A DNA stretch of 64,000 nt from an uncultured Ignavibacteria bacterium (GCA_913061095.1 CAJXVM010000001.1:310001-374000), one strand, 5' to 3'. Shown: positions 27,393 to 37,057, counted from the stretch's first letter. Numbers and translations: made by a program. The notes: generated by a model from the letters alone, not told the origin.

Positions 27393-29810
27393 TCAGCTCT
27401 CGTTCCCTTTCTCTTTCTTCGAAGCCTCGTACAGCAGTTCGAGGCGGCGTTCGACCTTGCCGAATACCGTGTCTTCGGGGAAGCGTCCGTCCGAACCGCG
27501 CGCGCCGGCTGCGGTGCCCATCAGCAGTTCCACACCTTCGGAAATCGTATCGATCGCCCAGACGCGGAAACGTCCCTCGCGCACGGCATTGACGACCGGC
27601 GTGCGCAGCATCAAATCGTCGACATTCTGTTTCGGAATGATAACACCCTGCGAACCGGTGAGTCCGCGGCGCTCACAGACCTCGAAGAAGCCCTCGATTT
27701 TCTCATTCACGCCTCCGATCGGCTGAATATCGCCCTTCTGATTGACCGAGCCGGTGACGGCGATATTCTGCCGGATGGGGATGTCAGACAGCGACGACAG
27801 CAGCGCATAGATCTCCGTCGACGAGGCGCTGTCGCCGTCCACGCCGCTGTAGGACTGTTCGAACGAGATGCTCGCAGTCAGGGAGAGCGGCCGCTGCTGT
27901 GCGAACATTTCCCGGAAATAGCCTGAGAGAATGAGCATGCCCTTGTCGTGCGTGCGGCCGCTGAGTTTCGCCTCGCGTTCGATATTGATGATGCCCGCCT
28001 TGCCCGCGCTGACCGCGGCCGTGATGCGCGTCGGCTTCCCGAAGGAGAATCGTTCACCGCCGTAAACCGCCAGTCCGTTGATCTGTCCGATGCGCTCGCC
28101 GTCGACGTCGATGAGAATGACCTCCTCGTCGATCAGCTCCTGCAGCTTCTCCTCGCCGAGCGAATGGCGGTTGTACGTCTCCGCGATCGCCTTGTCCACG
28201 TGCTCGGTGGTCACATACTTGTTGCTGTTTTGCCGGCACCAGTAATCGGCTTCACGCACGATATCGGCGATTTCACTGAACTGCGTCGTGACCTTGCGCC
28301 GGCTGTCGACCAGCCGTGCGCCGTACTCGACCACGCCCGCGATGGCGTGCTTGTCGAAATGTTTCAGATCTTCGTCGGAAATGAGCTTACGGATCAGCGC
28401 AGTGTACTGCTGCACCGCGAGCGGTGTGTTGGGCATTTCATAGTCGAAATCCGCCTTGACCTTGAAGATCTTTTTGAAGTCGCGTTCGTACGCACTGAGC
28501 AGGTTGTAAATCTCGTTGTTGCCGATGAGGATGACTTTGACATTGACGTTGATCGCCTCGGGTTTCAGCGCGGTGCTCGACTGCTGCATGAGCATTTCGA
28601 GACTCTGGATTTCCAGCTTACGGTACAGCAGCACGCGCTGCAGGTTTTTCCACACGCCCGGTTCGGTGAGTGCATCCGCGGCGTTGATGACGAGAAAGCC
28701 GCCGTCAGCGCGCAGCAGCGCCCCGGGCTTGATCATGGTGAAATCGGTGTACCAGAAACCATTGCTCGCCTGACGCCGTTCGATGGTTCCGAACAGGTTA
28801 CGGAACGTCGGCGCTGTTTCGATGACAACCGGGAACGACGCCGCCGAGCTGTTGTCGAGCACGAGATTGACCGTGTATTCGGTCGGCAATTCCTCTTCGC
28901 CGTCTTCCTGTGCCTTGAACTGTTCGAGATTGTCGAGAATGCTCTCGATCAGCAGCTGCAGGTAAGACTGCACTTTTTCGTCGTCATATTCCGATAGCAG
29001 CTCCGCGAAGATGGCGTTGACCATGAACTCGCCCGCCTGACGCTCATGCTGATCGATCTTCTCCTGGTATTCGCGGGAGAGACGCACTCCCCGGCGGAAC
29101 ACCTCCTGCAGCGTCGTCTTGTGTTCACGGTATTTGTCAGCGATGCGCTCGGCCTCTTCCTTGCTGAGGAGATTCTGCATCACCGCCGATCCGAGGTCCG
29201 AGATCAGCACGGCCTTGTCTTCGAGCTTGAAGAGAATTTCCGGGTGCATGGACTGTCCCTCCTGCACACGGCCGAGCACGAAGCCGTCAGGTTCGATCTG
29301 ATGTTCGAACTCCGAAAACAGCGCCGCTTCTTTCTTGTTGTACTCGTCGATATAGGCCTGCTTGATCTTGAGGTATTCCTCCTCCTCGAACACGCCCGGG
29401 GCCCGCTCGCGCACCATGCGCATGGCATCCGCCATGTCTTTTTTGAATCGGCAGCCACGGCCGCGCTCGAAGCTCAACAGCATCGGACGATCGCTGTCTT
29501 CGAAATTATGAACGTAGCAATAGTCGCGGCAGAGTGTTTTCTGCGGTTGGATTTTCTCGAGAATGGTCTTGATGGTCGTCGCCTTGCCCGTGCCGGACAG
29601 ACCGCAGACAAAAATGTTGTAGCCGGGACTGTACAGCTCCACACCAAGCTTCAATGCCTTGAGGGCGCGGTCCTGCCCGATGATACCCTCGATCGGCTCG
29701 ACGCTCTCGGTCGTTTCGGCCGGGATCAGATCAGGGGGACAGTACCAGCGGAGGTTTTCGATTGGAAGCTGGGGATGATCGGCGGCGGGATGGAGAGGGT
29801 GTTCGGACAT
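27393..29810 (-). CDS. Lon-like ATP-dependent protease (AAA_32/LonB-like)
   Basis: This 805-residue AAA+ protease has a divergent N-terminal region. It then has a Walker A VCGLSGTGKATTI (about residues 60-70), a predicted coiled-coil insertion rich in Glu/Lys, a second ATPase segment (GGFLVINAADALTEPGVW) and a C-terminal Lon peptidase domain. The Ser-Lys dyad is Ser661 (VDGDSASS) and Lys704 (GGVNEKIEGF). Their 43-residue spacing equals that of E. coli Lon (Ser679/Lys722). This is the 'Lon-related putative ATP-dependent protease' group, soluble rather than membrane-anchored. It is transcribed alone, and an intergenic palindrome lies just upstream. Confidence 0.9.
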   Translation of the reverse strand: MSEHPLHPAADHPQLPIENLRWYCPPDLIPAETTESVEPIEGIIGQDRALKALKLGVELYSPGYNIFVCGLSGTGKATTIKTILEKIQPQKTLCRDYCYVHNFEDSDRPMLLSFERGRGCRFKKDMADAMRMVRERAPGVFEEEEYLKIKQAYIDEYNKKEAALFSEFEHQIEPDGFVLGRVQEGQSMHPEILFKLEDKAVLISDLGSAVMQNLLSKEEAERIADKYREHKTTLQEVFRRGVRLSREYQEKIDQHERQAGEFMVNAIFAELLSEYDDEKVQSYLQLLIESILDNLEQFKAQEDGEEELPTEYTVNLVLDNSSAASFPVVIETAPTFRNLFGTIERRQASNGFWYTDFTMIKPGALLRADGGFLVINAADALTEPGVWKNLQRVLLYRKLEIQSLEMLMQQSSTALKPEAINVNVKVILIGNNEIYNLLSAYERDFKKIFKVKADFDYEMPNTPLAVQQYTALIRKLISDEDLKHFDKHAIAGVVEYGARLVDSRRKVTTQFSEIADIVREADYWCRQNSNKYVTTEHVDKAIAETYNRHSLGEEKLQELIDEEVILIDVDGERIGQINGLAVYGGERFSFGKPTRITAAVSAGKAGIINIEREAKLSGRTHDKGMLILSGYFREMFAQQRPLSLTASISFEQSYSGVDGDSASSTEIYALLSSLSDIPIRQNIAVTGSVNQKGDIQPIGGVNEKIEGFFEVCERRGLTGSQGVIIPKQNVDDLMLRTPVVNAVREGRFRVWAIDTISEGVELLMGTAAGARGSDGRFPEDTVFGKVERRLELLYEASKKEKGNES

Positions 29811-29917
29811 GGCAATAAGGTGCTTGTGAATACTGTCCGGTCAAATTAGAGGATATAGGCACGTCGCGCAAATACGGCTCTGGGCCGTCGACTCCATGCA
29901 CGTGCGCATGGCTGATA

Positions 29918-29951
29918 CGGGTAACCCCACCTGTGAGGGTGGGGTTACCCG
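29918..29951. repeat. Perfect 14-bp inverted repeat between the RND and Lon-like genes
   Basis: The arms 29918-29931 and 29938-29951 are exactly complementary (CGGGTAACCCCACC and its complement), with a 6-base loop. No run of T follows on either strand, so it is not a standard intrinsic terminator. It lies 23 bases beyond the stop of the RND gene and 108 bases before the start of the Lon-like gene, both on the minus strand. It could protect the 3' end of the efflux mRNA, or be a protein-binding or REP-like element. Confidence 0.75.
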
Positions 29952-29974
29952 TGAAAAGAACCACTCCCCAGCGA

Positions 29975-32900
29975 TCAGTCCGGCACGGCCTCGGCCTGTT
30001 TGTCGCGCCCGAACAACCGGCGGAAGACTCCCGCCACCCACTGTCCGAAAACCTCGAAGGATGAGTAGAACGTCGGCACGACGACCAGCGTCAGGAAGGT
30101 TGATACCGACAGGCCCGAGATGATGGCGATGCCAAGCGGCCGCCAGAAGTCCGAACTTTCTGCACCGATGACAAGGGAGAACTGACGCCAGTCGATATCC
30201 ACGCCGGTGGCCAGCGGAACGACACCCAGAATCGTCGAAACGGCGGTAAGCACCACGGGACGCAGACGCGTGCGCCCGGCCTCGAGCAGCGCCTCCTCCA
30301 GCGGCATGCCTTCCTGGATTTTCTGTTTCGCGAAATCCAGCAGTACGATCGCGTTTTTCACCACAATGCCCGCGAGGGCGATAACACCGACCCCCGTCAT
30401 GATGACCCCAAACGGCGTCTGCGTGATCAGCAATCCCCACAGCACTCCGATCAGTGAAAGGATCACGGAAATCATGATGACCACCGGGACCTTGATACTG
30501 TTGAATTCGCTGACCATGAGCAGAAAGATCAGGAAAATCGTGACGAGGAGGGCCTGGCTGAGAAAGTCGGCAGCTTCACCCTGCTCTTCCTGCTCGCCGG
30601 TAAAGTCGATTGTATACCCTTCGGGCATCTCGAATCCGGCAAGACGTGTCTGAACATCCTCGAGCACATCATTGGCGAGCCGCCCCTGCGCGTCGGCGGT
30701 AATCGTGATGACACGCTTGTAGTCCTTGCGCCGGATATCGGAGACACCCGTTGTGCGGACGACATTTGCCACCGATGTCAGCGGTACCGTCAGCAGCTTG
30801 CCCCGACGATTCATGAAGGTGATATCGAGATTCTCGAGATCCTCCGGATTCTGCCGCTGCTGTTCCCGGAGCCGCACGGTGATTTTGTACTCGTCCTCGC
30901 CGACGCGGTACTTTGCCGCTTCGGTGCCGTTGATCGCAGTGCGCACGGTGCTGCCAATCTGTGCGGTGCTCATTTCCAGCAGAGCCGCCTTTTCCCGGTC
31001 AACGATGACCTGGATCTCGGGCTTCCCGGAGTTGAAATCGTCATCGAGATCCACCAGTCCCGGCACGTCGCGGATTTCCTCCTGGATCTGCCTGGAGAGC
31101 GCGCGCAGCTGATCATAGTCTTCTCCTGCGACTTCAATGCTCACGGCTTCACCGACCGGCGGACCCATTTCCTGCACCTCGACGGTAATCTCCGCACCGG
31201 GAATATCGTCGGTCACCCCGCGAATCTCGTCTACGGTTTCGAAGGAATTCTGCTTCCGCTCCTTTTTGTCGTAGAAACTCAGCGCATAATTGGACTTGTT
31301 GGAGATCTTTGAGCCTCCGAAGTCGAATGGATTGTTCGAGGAACCGACGTTCGCGACACGGAACTCGATATCCTCGAATCCCTCGATACCATGAACTTTC
31401 TTCTCGACGAGCTTGGTGACCTGATTGGTCACCGACAGCGGCGTGCCCGGCGGCGTGGTGATGACCACGGTCGCCTGTGACGGCTGCGTCTCCGGGAAAA
31501 ACTCCACGCCCGTGTTGAACATGCCGAATATCACGAAGGTGAATATCAGCAGTCCCAGTGTGAGCGCAACCGTCATTCCCTTGTGTTTGAGCGTCCACCC
31601 CAGGACGCCGACGTACTGCTTCTGCGCGGCCGGGAAGAATTTCTCATCCACCCAGTGATAGGCAATGGTGAAGGGATTGTACTTCCTCCATACCGACGGA
31701 TGCTCCAGGTCGCGCTTCGCTTTCGCAATTTCCTTGCGATAATTGATGAAGACGGAGCCCTGCACAGGACTGATGACAAAACCGACGAACAGCGACGACA
31801 TCATCGTCGCAATCAGCGTGATGGGCAGATAGCTCATGAATTCGCCGACGATGCCGGGCCAGAACAGCAGCGGCAGGAAGGCGGCAATGGTCGTGAGTGT
31901 CGCGGTAACGACCGGCACGGCGACCTCGCTCGTCGCTTTCTTCGCCGCGACGATGAGATTTTCCCCGTATTCCTGCTGATGGCGATATATGTTCTCGATG
32001 ACGACAACGGCGTCATCGACCACAATGCCGAGCACAAGTACCAGCGCGAAAAGCACGACGAAGTTCAGCGTGATACCCATGATGGAGAGAATGATGAAGC
32101 CCATGAACATCGACAGCGGAATCGCCGTGCTGATGAGAATCGCATTCTTGACGCCAAAAAACATGAACAGCACCATGATGACGAGAAACATACCCGTCAT
32201 GATGCTGTTCTCGAGTTCATACACGCGGTCCTTGATCATGATGGACTGGTCGTTGGTCACTTCTATGGTGACGCCCTTCGGCAGTGTTTCCTCGAAATCA
32301 CTGACGATGGATTTCACGTCACCCGCGATGCGCACCAGGTTCTCACCGGCGCGCTTCTTGACGGGCATAGAGACGACCTGTTCACCATTGAGACGCGCAT
32401 AGGTGGACCGGTCCTCGAAAGAGAAACGCACGTCCGCGACATCACGTATGTAAATCGGTTTGCCGTTGCGCATCTTGACGATGATGTCCTCGATCGGACC
32501 CGGATCCTTGTACTCTCCCGGAATGCGCACGGTGTAATCGGTTGTTCCATTGTCGAGTGTACCACCGGGTATGGTAATGTGCTCGCCCCGGATGGCGTCT
32601 ACGACGTCGGCGAAACTGATGTCGTACCCTTTCAGGCGATTGACGTCGCAGTTGATCTGCACCTCAGGTTCGAGCGCGCCGGTAATGTCGGCGCTGAGAA
32701 CGCCCTGCACGCCCTCGATGTCGTCTTGCAGATCCTTTGCGATCTCCTTGAGCCTCGGAAGTCCGACATTGCCGCCGATGTTAATGAAGAGAATCGGAAA
32801 TTCACTGAAGTTGATTTCCGAAATGATCGGCTCCATGATGTCATCAGGCAGATTCGGACGCGTGGTGTTGACCTTATCGCGCACGCGCCTCAGTGCCTCG

Positions 32901-33205
32901 TCGATATCCACCCCGGTCTCGAATTCAATCGTGATGGTCGCGAGCCCCTCTTTCGAAGAGGAGGTGATTTCCTTGACATCTTTGAGTGTCTTGAATTCCT
33001 TTTCCAGCGGTTGCGTGATCAGTCCTTCCATGTCTGTCGGACTCACCCCCGGATACGGAACGGATACGATGATGAAAGGAATGGTGATGTCCGGCGCCGC
33101 CTCACGGGGCATGCCCATGTAGGATTGAAAGCCGAAGATCACGATGATCAGGACGATGATGTATACCGCGACGCGGTTGTCGACGGCGAGATTCCAGATT
33201 TTCAT
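29975..33205 (-). CDS. RND-family efflux permease
   Basis: This is an inner-membrane proton-driven efflux pump of 1076 residues with the usual 12-helix, two-porter-domain plan. The N-terminus (MKIWNLAVDNRVAVYIIVLI) and GVSPTDMEGLITQPLEKEF are typical of the AcrB/hydrophobe-amphiphile group. The proton-relay aspartates of helix 4 are present in GIVVDDAVVVIENI. The heavy-metal (CusA) signature is absent. It is the last gene of a tetR-tolC-MFP-RND operon that would form a tripartite pump across both membranes. A strong AGGA ribosome site precedes the ATG. Confidence 0.95.
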   Translation of the reverse strand: MKIWNLAVDNRVAVYIIVLIIVIFGFQSYMGMPREAAPDITIPFIIVSVPYPGVSPTDMEGLITQPLEKEFKTLKDVKEITSSSKEGLATITIEFETGVDIDEALRRVRDKVNTTRPNLPDDIMEPIISEINFSEFPILFINIGGNVGLPRLKEIAKDLQDDIEGVQGVLSADITGALEPEVQINCDVNRLKGYDISFADVVDAIRGEHITIPGGTLDNGTTDYTVRIPGEYKDPGPIEDIIVKMRNGKPIYIRDVADVRFSFEDRSTYARLNGEQVVSMPVKKRAGENLVRIAGDVKSIVSDFEETLPKGVTIEVTNDQSIMIKDRVYELENSIMTGMFLVIMVLFMFFGVKNAILISTAIPLSMFMGFIILSIMGITLNFVVLFALVLVLGIVVDDAVVVIENIYRHQQEYGENLIVAAKKATSEVAVPVVTATLTTIAAFLPLLFWPGIVGEFMSYLPITLIATMMSSLFVGFVISPVQGSVFINYRKEIAKAKRDLEHPSVWRKYNPFTIAYHWVDEKFFPAAQKQYVGVLGWTLKHKGMTVALTLGLLIFTFVIFGMFNTGVEFFPETQPSQATVVITTPPGTPLSVTNQVTKLVEKKVHGIEGFEDIEFRVANVGSSNNPFDFGGSKISNKSNYALSFYDKKERKQNSFETVDEIRGVTDDIPGAEITVEVQEMGPPVGEAVSIEVAGEDYDQLRALSRQIQEEIRDVPGLVDLDDDFNSGKPEIQVIVDREKAALLEMSTAQIGSTVRTAINGTEAAKYRVGEDEYKITVRLREQQRQNPEDLENLDITFMNRRGKLLTVPLTSVANVVRTTGVSDIRRKDYKRVITITADAQGRLANDVLEDVQTRLAGFEMPEGYTIDFTGEQEEQGEAADFLSQALLVTIFLIFLLMVSEFNSIKVPVVIMISVILSLIGVLWGLLITQTPFGVIMTGVGVIALAGIVVKNAIVLLDFAKQKIQEGMPLEEALLEAGRTRLRPVVLTAVSTILGVVPLATGVDIDWRQFSLVIGAESSDFWRPLGIAIISGLSVSTFLTLVVVPTFYSSFEVFGQWVAGVFRRLFGRDKQAEAVPD

Positions 33206-33236
33206 GAGTGTTCCTGTGTTTCCGAATTCGCGATCG

Positions 33237-34298
33237 TCACTGTTTGACTATGACCGGCTGCCCGTCCGACACATTCTGCTGTCCGAACGTGATCAGGCGA
33301 TCACCGGGCTGGAGTCCGTCGAGAATCAGCACGTCTCCGCGGCTCGTGCCGCCGATCGTGACCGCGCGCTCCTTCGCGACACCGTCCTTCTCAACGTAAA
33401 CGACGAACTCGTCGAGGTCGCTCTTGATGATGTAGTCCTCCGGCACCACGATGGAATTTTCGCGTTCGCGGAGCCGGATCGTCATCGCCGCGATCATGTC
33501 GGGCTTGAGCTTTCCGCCGGCGTTTGCCACACGTGCCTCGACGGGAATGGTGCGGTTGTCCTGGTTGACCGCGGAACCGACGAAACTGATGATGCCGGAA
33601 AATTCCTCCCCGGCAATGGCGTCGACGGTGAAGCTGACGGGATCGCCGACCCTGAAGCTCGCGGCATACCGCTCCGGAATGCCGGCCTCCAGCTTGATCT
33701 GCCGTGTGTTGACGACATGTGCGATCGGCGCGCCGGGGAGGCTCATCTCTCCGGCCTCCACGAGCCGGGCGTTGAGTTTTCCGTCAATCGGACTCTTGAC
33801 CCGCGTGCGGTCGAGACGTTCGCGCGCCATTTCCATCTGCGCTTTCGCCGCGTCCCTCTGATACTGCAGCGTTTTCAGCTGCAACTCGGAAATGCCCTGT
33901 TCCTCATAGACTTTCTCCTGCTTTTCGAAATTGGTCTGCGCGATGTTGTACTGTGCCAGTGCCGCGTCGTACTGGGCGCGCAGCAGGACGCTGTCGAGCT
34001 GCACGAGCACCTGACCGCTGCGCACGCTTCCGCCGAGCGGCACCAGCCATGACAGCACACGACCGCCTTCGTCGGCAGGTACCATTACATCGCCCTCGGA
34101 AGCGACGGTGCCGGTGATATCGATGACCTGCTCAAACGGCTGTTCCTCGATTTCCATGACGCGGACGGTTACCTTGGGGACCTCCCCTTCCGCGCCGCTG
34201 TTGTTTGCGGATTCCGCCTTTTCATTTCCGCAGGATGTCATCGCAACGGTGGCGACGAGCAGCAGTGCGGCAAGAGGCAGGATGTTGAATCGTTTCAT
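33237..34298 (-). CDS. RND efflux periplasmic adaptor (membrane fusion lipoprotein)
   Basis: This is the adaptor linking the RND pump to its outer-membrane channel. The 353-residue protein starts with a lipoprotein signal (MTSC lipobox, followed by GNEKAES). It has the biotinyl-lipoyl-like half motifs (TVASEGDVMVPADEGGRVLSW and TRVKSPIDGKLNARLVEAGE) flanking an alpha-hairpin (residues ~110-165), then beta-barrel and membrane-proximal domains. A GTG at 34310 is in frame, but ATG 34298 gives the better signal peptide. It is spaced 31 bases from the RND gene. Confidence 0.92.
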   Translation of the reverse strand: MKRFNILPLAALLLVATVAMTSCGNEKAESANNSGAEGEVPKVTVRVMEIEEQPFEQVIDITGTVASEGDVMVPADEGGRVLSWLVPLGGSVRSGQVLVQLDSVLLRAQYDAALAQYNIAQTNFEKQEKVYEEQGISELQLKTLQYQRDAAKAQMEMARERLDRTRVKSPIDGKLNARLVEAGEMSLPGAPIAHVVNTRQIKLEAGIPERYAASFRVGDPVSFTVDAIAGEEFSGIISFVGSAVNQDNRTIPVEARVANAGGKLKPDMIAAMTIRLRERENSIVVPEDYIIKSDLDEFVVYVEKDGVAKERAVTIGGTSRGDVLILDGLQPGDRLITFGQQNVSDGQPVIVKQ

Positions 34299-34334
34299 GT
34301 CGATACTCACGCTGTATGATATTGCTTTCGTTTT

Positions 34335-35678
34335 TCAGGGATGATGGATGCTCAGCAGCTGCTCGAGATCGGATTTTGCGACGGTGTAGTCGTAAATCGC
34401 CTGTACGCGATTGACACGCGCCTGCAGCAGAGCGAGATCAGCATCGTTGACTTCGAGCTGGGTGCCGGAACCGGATTTATAACGCGTAACCGCGATGCGA
34501 TACCCTTTCTCCGCCTGTTCGACGGTACGCGACTGCGACTCGATGCGGCGACGCGCCTCCTCGAGACGATAGCGGATGTTCTGCGCGTCGGTGACAAGCG
34601 CGTCCTTGGTGGCACTGTACTGTTCCCGCGATTGCAGAAAATCCACCTGCGCCTGATCGACGCGTGCGGTGGTCTGCAGTCCGTTGAAGAGATTGAAATT
34701 CAGTGAAAGCCCGACCTGGGCGGTGCTGACAAAATCATCGGTGGATATGCGCCCGAGCTGATCGTTCTCCGCCAGCCAGGTGTAACTTCCGAATGCGGAA
34801 AGGGTCGGAAGTGACTCTGACCGGTATATGCTGACGACCTGTTCATTGACACGGGTCTGCTGCTCCAGCGCCTTGAGCGAGGCGTTCTTCTCCACCACCA
34901 GTTCCTCTGCCTGCGCGATCATGACGTCTTCCGCGGGAACAAAATCCAGCGCTCCACGGACAGTGATCTCTTCATCGGGCGGGAGCGTCAGCATGAGCTT
35001 CAGTCCGTTGACCGCCAGCGTCACGTTGCGCTCGGCCTCGATGACACGGGGCCGGATATTGTCGGTCTGTACCTGCGCCCGGATCAGGTCATACTCCGAT
35101 ACGATGCCCTGCCGGTGCATGAGTTCCACATTCTTCAGATTTTCTTCGGCATTGTTCAGGCTCGCTTCCATGAGCTTCAGCACTTCCCGCGCGAGGAGCA
35201 CCCCGTAAAAGGATTTCTTGACGTCGGTGACCGTCTTGTTGTAGGTCTGCCGATACATGTGTCCGGCGGCCTCGCGGTAGATCTGCGCGGTGCCGACGCC
35301 GGTGAAGACGGCAGCATTGAAGAGCACCTGCGAGGCTTCGAAACCGAAGCGGTAGGAGTTGTCACTGCCGACTTCAACCGGAACCACACCGTCGCCGGCA
35401 TTCGGATCCATGAAGCGGGCCGGCAGAAAGAACACCGGTTTTTTCAGCATGCGTGTGTACGTTCCTGCCGCGGACACGGAAGGAAGCGCGGTGCCGATCG
35501 CTTCGTTGACCTGATACCCCGCCTTCTGCATTTCAAGCCGCGACATTTCGAGTTCACGGTTGTTTTCAAGCGCGATGGAAATCGCATCTTCGAGTTCGAG
35601 TACACGCGGCTGCGCACTGGCCGTCGTGACGGCGGTGGCAATCAGCAGCAGCATGGAGACAAGACGATGAATCGTCAT
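34335..35678 (-). CDS. TolC-family outer-membrane efflux protein
   Basis: This is the outer-membrane channel of the tripartite pump, 447 residues. The signal peptide (MTIHRLVSMLLLIATAVTTASAQ, given in part) is followed by two TolC repeats. Each begins with a coiled helix pair (LELEDAISIALENNRELEMSR near the start, the counterpart QVGLSLNFNLFNGLQTTARVDQAQ in the second half). An ATG at 35714 would extend the N-terminus by 12 residues and overlaps the tetR stop as ATGA. The start is therefore either coupled at 35714 or independent at 35678, where GGGAT lies upstream. Confidence 0.9.
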   Translation of the reverse strand: MTIHRLVSMLLLIATAVTTASAQPRVLELEDAISIALENNRELEMSRLEMQKAGYQVNEAIGTALPSVSAAGTYTRMLKKPVFFLPARFMDPNAGDGVVPVEVGSDNSYRFGFEASQVLFNAAVFTGVGTAQIYREAAGHMYRQTYNKTVTDVKKSFYGVLLAREVLKLMEASLNNAEENLKNVELMHRQGIVSEYDLIRAQVQTDNIRPRVIEAERNVTLAVNGLKLMLTLPPDEEITVRGALDFVPAEDVMIAQAEELVVEKNASLKALEQQTRVNEQVVSIYRSESLPTLSAFGSYTWLAENDQLGRISTDDFVSTAQVGLSLNFNLFNGLQTTARVDQAQVDFLQSREQYSATKDALVTDAQNIRYRLEEARRRIESQSRTVEQAEKGYRIAVTRYKSGSGTQLEVNDADLALLQARVNRVQAIYDYTVAKSDLEQLLSIHHP

Positions 35679-35710
35679 GCGAAATCCCGTTTGATGATGA
35701 ATGGTACGTG

Positions 35711-36412
35711 TCATTTCTGGAAACACCAGCCGTTTCGATCGTCCGATGTGCGGGCGAAGATGCCGGCGAAAAACGTGCGGTCGATGATGCACAGGGCATT
35801 CTGTATATCGTCCTCGATCTGCTCGCTTGCGAGGGAAATCTGCCGCTTCTCGCTGTTGAATACATCGGCGTGCCGGATATGCAGAGTTGATTTAAACAGC
35901 GAGAAAATCATGGTGATGAACATCATCGACGTCTGTTCTGCAGGCAGCGGTTCGACGTCTCCGCTCCGAATGGCTCGCTCGAGGGGTTCGGCCATGATCA
36001 TGATGAGATTCGGCATCAGCATGGCCAGATGCGTGTTTGCTTCCATTTTGTGAAACTCCCGCATCACCAGACTGTAGATGCCGACATTCGCGAACAGATG
36101 GCGCAGAAGATCACGGGCAAAACTCAGGTAGCTGTCCCGAAGCCCCCGTTCGGTGTCCGTGCAGTGCTCCGTGGCAATTTCGACGAATTCGTCGACCACG
36201 TCCGCGATCACGGTCTCGAAAAGTTCTTCCTTGCTTTCGAAGTAATTGTACAGCGTGCCCTTGCTGTATTCTGCCTCGTCGGCAATGTCATCGAGCGTGG
36301 CCGCGCTGAATCCCTGCATCGCGAAAACCAGCCGCGCAGCGGCGACGATTTCCTGACGCTTGAAGTGGCGCTCCCGCTCTTTCCTGCTGAATTGCTGCTC
36401 TATCGTTTCCAT
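35711..36412 (-). CDS. TetR-family transcriptional regulator of the efflux operon
   Basis: This is a 233-residue one-component repressor. The N-terminal helix-turn-helix (KRQEIVAAARLVFAMQGF, ATLDDIADEAEYSKGTLYNYFESKEELF; residues ~19-62) is classical TetR. The C-terminal ligand domain is variable. It is the first gene of the efflux operon and its promoter region contains a perfect operator-like inverted repeat plus a second imperfect copy. Autoregulation and control of the downstream pump by a drug or metabolite are therefore likely. Confidence 0.93.
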   Translation of the reverse strand: METIEQQFSRKERERHFKRQEIVAAARLVFAMQGFSAATLDDIADEAEYSKGTLYNYFESKEELFETVIADVVDEFVEIATEHCTDTERGLRDSYLSFARDLLRHLFANVGIYSLVMREFHKMEANTHLAMLMPNLIMIMAEPLERAIRSGDVEPLPAEQTSMMFITMIFSLFKSTLHIRHADVFNSEKRQISLASEQIEDDIQNALCIIDRTFFAGIFARTSDDRNGWCFQK

Positions 36413-36453
36413 TTTCGCTCAACAAAGTAATTGAACTGATGAGTTCCCTAAAC

Positions 36454-36487
36454 TGACTGGTCAGTCACTTTTCTGACTCATCGGTCA
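36454..36487. promoter_or_regulatory. Tandem operator candidate for the TetR regulator
   Basis: Site 1 (36454-36467) is TGACTG-GT-CAGTCA, a perfect 6-bp inverted repeat around 2 bases. Site 2 (36474-36487) is TGACTC-AT-CGGTCA, a degenerate copy sharing the TGAC...GTCA ends. The two start 20 bases apart, two helical turns, and lie 42-75 bases before the tetR ATG. This is the size and symmetry expected of TetR-family operators. Confidence 0.75.
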
Positions 36488-36541
36488 TTTCTACGGATAA
36501 GCTCCGGAAAAGTTGCAACGAAATCAAGGATATTTCCCCGG

Positions 36542-36582
36542 AAAAAAAATCGGGAGCCGACCAAAGCGGTCAGCTCCCGATT
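36542..36582 (-). terminator. Rho-independent terminator of the Spy-like gene
   Basis: Read on the minus strand, a 15-bp stem (36582-36568 with 36562-36548, one mismatch, 5-base loop) is followed by a run of eight T. It insulates the upstream Spy-like gene from the tetR promoter. Confidence 0.9.
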
Positions 36583-36610
36583 GCGCACCGTGCCGGCGTG
36601 GAGGCTCGCG

Positions 36611-37057
36611 TCATGGTGCCGGACGGCGCCCGTTCCTCCGCTCCTCGCGCATCATCATGCGATGATGCTGCATTTCCCTGAAAAGCTCTTTCTGCTCGGC
36701 GTCGAGCAGCTGCATGACTTCCTGCCGTGAATCGAACAGAAGCATTTTCTGCCGCAGCTGCAGATCGGAAATCTCGCGTGAGATGCTCTCGAATGCCGTG
36801 CGGTCGGGGACCTCCTCAGCCAAGATTTCCTGCACCGCGAGGCGCTTCTTCTGCAGATCGGCGCGCACATCGATCATCTGTTTCTTCGTCGCGATGCGGA
36901 TGTCGCGCATGGCGCCTTTCTGCTCTGTGGTCAGGTTCAGCTTTTCCAGCTGCCCGCGGCGGTCCGGATGCTCCCGCTTTCCGCGTCCGTCAGACTGGGC
37001 ATACAGCGGCCCTGCTGAAACAGCAATCAATAGAATGGCGATCAGTATTGCTCTCAT
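36611..37057 (-). CDS. Spy/CpxP-like periplasmic protein
   Basis: This is a 148-residue exported helical protein. After a signal peptide ending ...GPLYAQ comes a positively charged stretch and then LEKLNLTTEQKGAMRDIRIATKKQMIDVRADLQKKRL. That is an LTxxQ motif followed by amphipathic helices, as in Spy, CpxP and the zinc-resistance ZraP group (quoted in part to locate it). A second LxxxQ-like DAEQKELFREMQHHRMMM closes the protein. It probably acts as a periplasmic chaperone or metal-stress sensor. Its own terminator and proximity to an efflux operon fit an envelope-stress role, though co-regulation is not shown. Confidence 0.72.
   Translation of the reverse strand: MRAILIAILLIAVSAGPLYAQSDGRGKREHPDRRGQLEKLNLTTEQKGAMRDIRIATKKQMIDVRADLQKKRLAVQEILAEEVPDRTAFESISREISDLQLRQKMLLFDSRQEVMQLLDAEQKELFREMQHHRMMMREERRNGRRPAP

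Noticed and set aside
31583-33247. A 554-codon frame antisense to the RND permease
   Set aside because: The translation is His/Asp/Arg-rich with no domain, typical of an antisense shadow in GC-rich DNA.
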